This document shows, one piece after another, positions 1 to 5,068 of a stretch of 5,068 nucleotides of DNA. The stretch is from NCBI GenBank assembly GCA_958423535.1, contig CATZRJ010000084.1:1-5068 (forward strand), given 5' to 3'. The translations under genes were made by a program, and so were the position numbers. The DNA comes from an uncultured Collinsella sp. GTDB taxonomy: Bacteria > Actinomycetota > Coriobacteriia > Coriobacteriales > Coriobacteriaceae. Below the pieces are notes generated by a model, which saw only the letters and a program-made list of their open reading frames with translations, ran no database searches and was not told the origin of the DNA. Within the stretch, counting starts at the first letter, position 1. Each line of letters starts with the position of its first letter.

Positions 1-3
1 GAT

Positions 4-80
4 GGACCTGTAGCTCAGTTGGTTAGAGCGTCCGGCTGATAACCGGGAGGTCACAAGTTCGAATCTTGTCAGGTCCACCA
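4..80 (+). tRNA. tRNA-Ile (anticodon GAU)
   Basis: This is a complete tRNA gene that decodes AUC and AUU isoleucine codons. The acceptor stem 4-10 pairs perfectly with 70-76. The D arm (13-29) carries the conserved AGTTGG loop core. The anticodon stem is 31-35 with 43-47 (one G-T wobble), and the loop 36-42 is CTGATAA, giving anticodon GAT at 38-40. The T arm 53-69 has the TTCGAAT loop. The discriminator base is A77 and the 3' CCA (78-80) is encoded in the DNA. There is no intron and no mispaired stem. A terminator follows within about 15 bases, so this is the last or only gene of its transcript. No rRNA gene is visible on the right side; what lies to the left cannot be seen. Confidence 0.98.
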
Positions 81-94
81 TCAAAACTGTGAAG

Positions 95-125
95 AGCCTC
101 GAGGCATGGTCTCGGGGCTTTTTTC
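95..125 (+). terminator. Rho-independent terminator of tRNA-Ile
   Basis: A 9-bp stem is formed by AGCCTCGAG (95-103) and CTCGGGGCT (111-119) with one G-T wobble and a 7-base loop. A run of six T (119-124) follows directly. Position, stem strength and T-run make this a textbook intrinsic terminator that separates the tRNA transcript from the downstream genes. Confidence 0.92.
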
Positions 126-135
126 TTACCTGCTG

Positions 136-172
136 AAAGTAGTCAAAAATCTCGTCCCAAATTAACTACTTT
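136..172. repeat. Inverted repeat AAAGTAGT / ACTACTTT in the spacer
   Basis: Perfect 8-base arms AAAGTAGT (136-143) and ACTACTTT (165-172) flank a 21-base AT-rich spacer. It lies between the tRNA terminator and the possible promoter of the BFN gene. The long spacer and the lack of a T-run after the right arm argue against a terminator. It could be a two-half-site regulator target, or part of a short dispersed repeat; neither is proven. Confidence 0.5.
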
Positions 173-176
173 GATT

Positions 177-206
177 TTGTGTGCTGTGTGAAAGATTGGG
201 TAGTAT
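177..206 (+). promoter_or_regulatory. Possible sigma70-type promoter for the BFN gene cluster
   Basis: A -35-like TTGTGT (177-182) and a -10-like TAGTAT (201-206) are separated by 18 bases, in the only AT-rich stretch before the BFN gene and downstream of the tRNA terminator. Transcription would start near 213 and give a leader of about 50 bases, containing a small CGGCG-loop-CGCCG hairpin (219-232). Both hexamers are imperfect, so this rests largely on position. Confidence 0.35.
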
Positions 207-263
207 AGCTATTCAATGCGGCGAAGGCGCCGTGTGTTAACCGCTACGTACCGGAGGTGTTCC

Positions 264-764
264 ATGGTTCGTGTCGACATAGAGACCATCGTCATGGCCG
301 CCGGTCCCGTGCCATCGCTTATCGTACTTCGCGAGCGCTGCAGCAAATCGGACTCCCCTGCGCCGCTGCGCTCCCTTTCTATCCAAACTGGTTCGTTTGA
401 GGCTGCGGCTATTAGCCGCGGTATCGACAGCGGTCGTGCCGAGCGCCCGATTGCCCATGACCTGCTGCTCGATACGCTTGATGCCCTGGATGCAAAACTC
501 GAGCGTATTGAGATTGTCCGTGCCGAGCCGCCCGTGTTTTACGCGACGGTCGTTGTTTTGGCCGACGGCAGCGAGCGCAGCATCGACGCCCGTCCGAGTG
601 ACGCCATCGCCCTCGCCGTGCGCAGCAATGCCCCCATGTTTGTGGAGGATGACATCATGAACCGCCTGGGGACCATTTCTCCGGTTGCCGAGGAAATCGA
701 TGACGAGCAGGAATTTGAGAAGTTCGACGAGTTCGTCCATACGCTCTCGCCCGATGATTTTTAA
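264..764 (+). CDS. Bifunctional nuclease (BFN/DUF151) domain protein
   Basis: This gene encodes 166 residues of the BFN/DUF151 family, found in many bacteria and in plant chloroplast-associated proteins, some of which have been reported to have both DNase and RNase activity. The diagnostic block is clear: RPSDAIALAVR at residues 110-120 followed by NAPMFV at 122-127. Upstream, RPIAHDLL (61-68) and the strand pair around FYATVVVLADG (92-102) also fit the family fold. An acidic tail (about 140-166) follows the domain. I chose the ATG at 264 because GGAGG (253-257) sits in front of it at good spacing; the in-frame ATG at 216 has no Shine-Dalgarno site and would add an arginine-rich leader absent from the family. 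It is the first gene of a likely operon. The family assignment is firm; the physiological substrate is unknown. Confidence 0.9.
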   Translation: MVRVDIETIVMAAGPVPSLIVLRERCSKSDSPAPLRSLSIQTGSFEAAAISRGIDSGRAERPIAHDLLLDTLDALDAKLERIEIVRAEPPVFYATVVVLADGSERSIDARPSDAIALAVRSNAPMFVEDDIMNRLGTISPVAEEIDDEQEFEKFDEFVHTLSPDDF

Positions 765-784
765 ATGACGGGTAGCCATGAGAC

Positions 785-788
785 GGAG
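785..788 (+). promoter_or_regulatory. Ribosome binding site deciding the start at 798
   Basis: GGAG lies nine bases before the ATG at 798. The alternative in-frame ATG at 765 directly follows the upstream TAA stop and has no Shine-Dalgarno sequence in front of it. Use of 765 by translational coupling remains possible and would add 11 residues. Confidence 0.6.
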
Positions 789-797
789 TGTGCACTG

Positions 798-1154
798 ATG
801 GAGCGTGGCGTCTCGGCCGAGGCCGCCGCCATTGCCCGCGAGGCCCAGATGCGCTCGGAGGCATCCGAGGCTGCACGCATCGCCTATGTGACGCAGGCCC
901 GCACGCTTCGCGAACGCCGTGCCTCCTTTATCAAGATGGTTGCCGTCTCCGCACTTGTTGCGGCAATCTCATCGCGCCTTCGTGGTACAGTTGGTGCGCT
1001 TGGGTTTTCGATTTCGACGGGCTTGGTCGTCTGGGGCGTGGTCGATGCCGTGATGCTGACCAACCAGATCAAGGTACTCGATAAGCGCGCTGCCGATATG
1101 ATGCGCGCTCGTGACGCTGCCGCCAAGATCGCTGCCGAGGCACAAGAGATGTAA
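798..1154 (+). CDS. Small membrane protein with charged Ala-rich helices, function unknown
   Basis: This gene encodes 118 residues that I do not recognise. Residues 6-42 form an alanine-rich, strongly charged helix with many Glu and Arg residues, plausibly amphipathic or coiled-coil. Residues about 46-58 are a short hydrophobic stretch, and 65-87 form a clear membrane segment, with an arginine pair (R60, R62) between them. Residues 90-118 form a second charged Ala-rich helix. Both helical ends probably lie on the same cytoplasmic side, giving a hairpin-like membrane anchor. The gene starts 33 bases after the BFN gene and ends 30 bases before the next, so all three are probably co-transcribed. 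Codon use resembles its neighbours, which argues against a spurious frame. It could be an adaptor or a membrane-organising protein, but nothing in the sequence assigns a function. Confidence 0.75.
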   Translation: MERGVSAEAAAIAREAQMRSEASEAARIAYVTQARTLRERRASFIKMVAVSALVAAISSRLRGTVGALGFSISTGLVVWGVVDAVMLTNQIKVLDKRAADMMRARDAAAKIAAEAQEM

Positions 1155-1184
1155 CGACGCCGGACTCGATGGGAAGGTCTAAAA

Positions 1185-1634
1185 ATGGCACAGGATATGC
1201 AGGACGCCGGAAACGTCTCCGCCGAGCTCGACGCCATGGTGTGCGATCTCATCGGGGCATTTTTGGACGATCTTGCCGCTGGCGAGAATCCCGGCGTTGT
1301 CGTTGCGATCGAAGACGCCGCGTCCAACCGCTATCTGGCGGCATTCGACGAGGACGGCGAGGAGGCATGCCTCGAGGCTGCCACCAACTTTATCTCCGAG
1401 CACAAGATGGGCCTTAAGGACGAGGGCCTGGGCCGCATCGCCCGTTACGCCATCGGCTACACCGGGTGTGTCGAGATCGATGGCGGCTACCATGACGCCC
1501 TGCTCGTGAGCTTCTTCGAAACGACGCTCGAGAGCGGCTTTTCGGCATACGTACTGTACGAGGGTGTGGGCGCCGGCGATGGTTTTATGTGGAGCGACCC
1601 TGAACCTGCAGGTGAGGAAACCCCTCTTATCTAA
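1185..1634 (+). CDS. Very acidic conserved-looking hypothetical protein, 149 aa
   Basis: The product has 149 residues and no family I can name. A strong Shine-Dalgarno GGGAAGG (1171-1177) stands seven bases before the ATG. The protein is extremely acidic: I count 30 Asp/Glu against 5 Lys/Arg. It has no signal peptide or membrane segment, so it is probably cytosolic. The N-terminal part (12-32) looks helical. The middle alternates short hydrophobic strands (VVVAIED at 38-44, RYLAAFDEDGEE at 49-60) with acidic turns. The C-terminal half has strands around 104-125 and ends in a Gly/Trp/Pro-rich segment, with GFMWSDPEPAGEE at 133-145. It sits between the small membrane protein (30-base gap) and typA (120-base gap). 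The strong start site and typical codon use support a real gene. A small acidic partner or regulator is possible but is only inference. Confidence 0.85.
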   Translation: MAQDMQDAGNVSAELDAMVCDLIGAFLDDLAAGENPGVVVAIEDAASNRYLAAFDEDGEEACLEAATNFISEHKMGLKDEGLGRIARYAIGYTGCVEIDGGYHDALLVSFFETTLESGFSAYVLYEGVGAGDGFMWSDPEPAGEETPLI

Positions 1635-1676
1635 AATCGCTAAAATAAACGAGTTTTCGGTAAAAGGCTCAATTTT

Positions 1677-1704
1677 CCCGCCGAGCGTTGTGCTACTGGG
1701 CGGG
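1677..1704. repeat. Inverted repeat CCCGCC / GGCGGG in the typA leader
   Basis: Six-base perfect arms CCCGCC (1677-1682) and GGCGGG (1699-1704) enclose 16 bases. No T-run follows on either strand, so it is not an intrinsic terminator. It lies about 50 bases before the typA start and could be an operator or a leader hairpin. Short GC arms of this kind also arise by chance in GC-rich DNA. Confidence 0.3.
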
Positions 1705-1721
1705 TCGCATACGCGTGCCGG

Positions 1722-1739
1722 TTGTATATAGATGATAGA
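1722..1739 (+). promoter_or_regulatory. AT-rich -10-like region in front of typA
   Basis: The 120-base gap before typA is AT-rich at its left end, where CTAAAAT occurs twice nine bases apart (1631-1637 and 1640-1646), and again at 1722-1743. TATATA (1725-1730) or TATAGA (1727-1732) could serve as a -10 box, but I find no matching -35 hexamer at 16-18 bases. typA may have its own promoter here, be transcribed through from the upstream genes, or both. Confidence 0.25.
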
Positions 1740-1754
1740 AGATAGGGGAACTAC

Positions 1755-3593
<1,839 letters not shown>

Positions 3594-3620
3594 GCGCCGA
3601 GCTTTATAGCGACTAACAAG

Positions 3621-3655
3621 AAAGGGCGCCGACCATCGCGGTCGGTGCCCTTTTT
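3621..3655 (+). terminator. Strong rho-independent terminator after typA
   Basis: A 14-bp stem is formed by 3621-3634 and 3640-3653 with a single G-T wobble and the 5-base loop ATCGC. Five T (3651-3655) overlap and follow the right arm. It lies 27 bases after the typA stop. Read on the minus strand, the same stem ends in TTTCTTG, so it may also stop transcription of the convergent gene, less strongly. Confidence 0.93.
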
Positions 3656-3682
3656 GGTGCACAGGGATTGAGTTGGTCTGCA

Positions 3683-3715
3683 CCCCCACAAAGGTGCCTG
3701 TCCCCTTTGTGGGGG
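3683..3715. repeat. REP-like palindrome with GTGCCTGTCCCC core
   Basis: Perfect 12-base arms CCCCCACAAAGG (3683-3694) and CCTTTGTGGGGG (3704-3715) enclose the loop TGCCTGTCC. No T-run follows on either strand, so it is not a standard terminator. The core GTGCCTGTCCCC with AAAGG/CCTTT flanks resembles a short palindromic repeat family that I recall from several bacterial genomes, often alongside IS200-like REP-associated tyrosine transposases; that link is from memory and no transposase is visible here. A second small inverted repeat, GGTGCA (3656-3661) with TGCACC (3679-3684), overlaps the left arm. It ends six bases before the minus-strand stop codon at 3722. Confidence 0.7.
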
Positions 3716-3721
3716 CGACGG

Positions 3722-4867
3722 CTAGGCGGAGGGAAGGCCCGGAGTGTTGGCGGCCTGCTGCGGCTTGAGGCGGGCGTTGCGCCAGATGATCTGGATGACG
3801 TAGCCGAGCGTAAAGACGAAGGCTACGCCGCTGACAAAGCTGCCCATAAGGGGAAGTGCCGTGAGTGCGCCCGCGGCGATACCGCCCACGGCGGCCATGG
3901 CGTAGCGGTTCTGGCTGTGTCCGATCATGCGTGCGATCGCGGTGCCCGTAAACGCCGCCGAGACCAGAGCGATACCGATCACGGCGCACATGAGAGCTCC
4001 GGCGAGTGACAGACCTGCAATCGAGATGATGAGCAACAGGACGGCGGGAGCGGCGGCCACCGTGCCCAAAAGACCGCTCACCCACAGAGGGGTAGGTCGT
4101 TGACGAAGCATGCCGGCGGCGCTGGCGGTCGCGCGCGGAAAGACGAGCTCGAGGAGGATCGCGACAAAGCAGGTGGAAAGCGCCGCGGCGACGATGCCGC
4201 CGATGGTGTCGTTAATCGTTGAGGTGTTCTCGTTCTCGGTACGGTCGATCTTGAGGGCTCCGACCTGAGCGCCCTCGGCCCGCTCGGGGTCCTCGGAAAC
4301 ATGCGCGCTCACGGTGCCGGTGATGCGGGCGTTTTTGCCCAAGACGAGCTTGTCGGCCCAAACCTCGACATCGCCCTCGACGGTGCCGTCGATGGTCACC
4401 GTATCGCCTGCAAGTGCTGCCGACTTGGTGGAGCCTCGCAGGGCAACAGTATCGCCCATCGCGTAAAAACAGTTGGCGGTGCTACCGGTGTTGAGCACGA
4501 CGTGCTGACCGGCTACCGTCACGCTGCCATCGATTGCGGTTTTGGAGATATCGATGGTGCGCGCCGCCAGGCGAATGGCGCCGCCTACGGTGCAGTCGCG
4601 AATCGATAGGCTGTCGCCTGCCGCGATAATATCGCGGCCGATGGAGGCATCGTCCAGGTTAAGGCTTTGGCCAGTCCAGTACAGGTCGCCCTCGGCGCCA
4701 GACGGATTTGAGTCAGCTTCGGTTGCGAGTACGTTGCCCGCGGTGTCTGTGCCGGCGAACGACGCCGTGGGAAGTACGGTCAGCGCAAGCGCAATCAGTA
4801 CGAATAGGAGGGCGATGCGGGCCTGCGCTTTGTGGCGCTTGGTCGACGGTTCTAGGTTGCAAGGCAT
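3722..4867 (-). CDS. Secreted bactofilin-like (polymer-forming) domain protein with C-terminal multi-pass membrane domain
   Basis: The product is 381 residues. A signal peptide is clear: basic KRHKAQAR (10-17), a hydrophobic core (18-32) and a likely cleavage after ASFA (38). Residues about 62-189 are a run of short beta-repeats with regularly spaced Gly, Asp and Val/Ile, such as GRDIIAAGDSLSI (77-89), GDTVTIDG (154-161) and GTVEGDVEVWADKLVLG (161-177). This pattern is typical of bactofilin/polymer-forming right-handed beta-helices. An acidic linker (190-220) leads to hydrophobic segments at about 222-243, 262-283, 284-306, 325-343 and 344-362, so the beta-helix should face outside. The ATG at 4867 is preferred: GAAGGA precedes it by six bases, while an upstream ATG at 4915 would put 16 extra residues before the signal peptide and spans a palindrome. 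It probably has an envelope or membrane-organising role; the exact function is unknown. Confidence 0.88.
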   Translation of the reverse strand: MPCNLEPSTKRHKAQARIALLFVLIALALTVLPTASFAGTDTAGNVLATEADSNPSGAEGDLYWTGQSLNLDDASIGRDIIAAGDSLSIRDCTVGGAIRLAARTIDISKTAIDGSVTVAGQHVVLNTGSTANCFYAMGDTVALRGSTKSAALAGDTVTIDGTVEGDVEVWADKLVLGKNARITGTVSAHVSEDPERAEGAQVGALKIDRTENENTSTINDTIGGIVAAALSTCFVAILLELVFPRATASAAGMLRQRPTPLWVSGLLGTVAAAPAVLLLIISIAGLSLAGALMCAVIGIALVSAAFTGTAIARMIGHSQNRYAMAAVGGIAAGALTALPLMGSFVSGVAFVFTLGYVIQIIWRNARLKPQQAANTPGLPSA

Positions 4868-4879
4868 AGTGAATCCTTC

Positions 4880-4904
4880 GTTAGATACTCGGCATATATC
4901 TAAC
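4880..4904. promoter_or_regulatory. Palindrome GTTAGATA-n9-TATCTAAC before the bactofilin-like gene
   Basis: Perfect 8-base arms GTTAGATA (4880-4887) and TATCTAAC (4897-4904) are separated by nine bases, centred 25 bases upstream of the ATG at 4867 and just before its ribosome binding site. The spacing fits a site for a dimeric repressor or activator, about two helical turns in all. It could also fold as a hairpin in the mRNA leader. I found no convincing -35/-10 pair nearby, so the promoter itself is not placed. Confidence 0.5.
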
Positions 4905-4929
4905 AGGGTACCCAACGTGCGAGCGCTCT

Positions 4930-4946
4930 AAAAGAACCTCTCGGTT
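4930..4946 (-). terminator. Weak possible terminator of the right-edge gene
   Basis: On the minus strand, AACC-GAGA-GGTT (4946-4935) forms a 4-bp hairpin with a GNRA-type loop, followed by C and four T (4933-4930). It lies 27 bases after the stop of the right-edge gene. The stem is short, so termination may be inefficient and read-through into the bactofilin-like gene is possible. Confidence 0.25.
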
Positions 4947-4973
4947 GCATTTCGAAAGGTCGTGCCGTGCTAT

Positions 4974-5068
4974 CTACTTTTTGCGATGTAAAAAGTGCGC
5001 GATGTCTTCTTCGGTGGGGCTTTTGATGTCAAAGCGCAGCGAGAGCCAGCGCAGACCCATGGTCACGA
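4974..5068 (-). CDS. C-terminal end of an unidentified protein (partial)
   Basis: One minus-strand frame is open from the right edge to the TAG stop at 4976-4974 and gives 30 complete C-terminal residues plus two bases of a further codon. It contains MGLRWLSLRFDIKSP and ends in TEEDIAHFLHRKK: a short hydrophobic, arginine-containing stretch, then an acidic turn and a basic tail. The start lies beyond the window. G/C-rich codons such as CTG, CGC, ATC and GAC match the neighbouring genes, which supports real coding. I do not recognise the family from this fragment. It lies 106 bases upstream of the bactofilin-like gene on the same strand and could share a transcript with it. Confidence 0.6.
   Translation of the reverse strand, partial: VTMGLRWLSLRFDIKSPTEEDIAHFLHRKK

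Noticed and set aside
216..263. An upstream ATG giving the BFN protein a 16-residue arginine-rich extension.
   Set aside because: No Shine-Dalgarno site precedes it, it would lie only a few bases from the likely transcription start, and the ATG at 264 has a strong site.
237..779. A 180-codon open frame on the minus strand opposite the BFN gene.
   Set aside because: It is antisense to a clear BFN/DUF151 domain and looks like a compositional shadow.
1677..1704. The CCCGCC/GGCGGG dyad as a terminator between the acidic protein gene and typA.
   Set aside because: The stem is short, the loop is long and no T-run follows on either strand.
4868..4915. An upstream ATG for the minus-strand envelope gene adding 16 residues.
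   Set aside because: It puts extra residues before a well-formed signal peptide, runs through the palindrome, and the ATG at 4867 has GAAGGA at ideal spacing.

Overview
The window looks like chromosomal DNA from a GC-rich anaerobic gut actinobacterium of the class Coriobacteriia, most likely Collinsella or a close relative. This placement is inference: it rests on the strong G/C-ending codon preference in typA, good Shine-Dalgarno sites in front of every chosen start, and a GTGCCTGTCCCC-type palindromic repeat that I associate with this group. No marker gene here proves the genus.

Left part (1-1634): a complete tRNA-Ile(GAU) gene is closed by a strong rho-independent terminator. After a short AT-rich spacer with an inverted repeat and a possible promoter, three genes run on the plus strand with gaps of about 30 bases: a bifunctional-nuclease (BFN/DUF151) domain protein, a small two-segment membrane protein with charged alanine-rich helices, and a very acidic 149-residue protein that I do not recognise.

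Middle (1635-3660): a 120-base leader precedes typA (bipA), a complete ribosome-associated GTPase with all five G motifs. A 14-bp-stem terminator follows it. Whether typA has its own promoter or is read through from the upstream genes cannot be settled by eye; the leader has no terminator, so both may occur.

Right part (3661-5068): just past the typA terminator is a 12-bp-arm REP-like palindrome in the convergent intergenic gap. The minus strand then carries a secreted or membrane protein with a signal peptide, bactofilin-like beta-repeats outside the membrane and a multi-pass C-terminal domain. A perfect 8-bp-arm palindrome lies just in front of its ribosome binding site and may be an operator. 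The last 95 bases hold the C-terminal end of another minus-strand gene that continues beyond the window.

No CRISPR array, insertion sequence or toxin-antitoxin pair is visible. The best candidates for new biology are the two unrecognised small proteins between the BFN gene and typA, the outward-facing bactofilin-like membrane protein with its palindrome, and the REP-like element.
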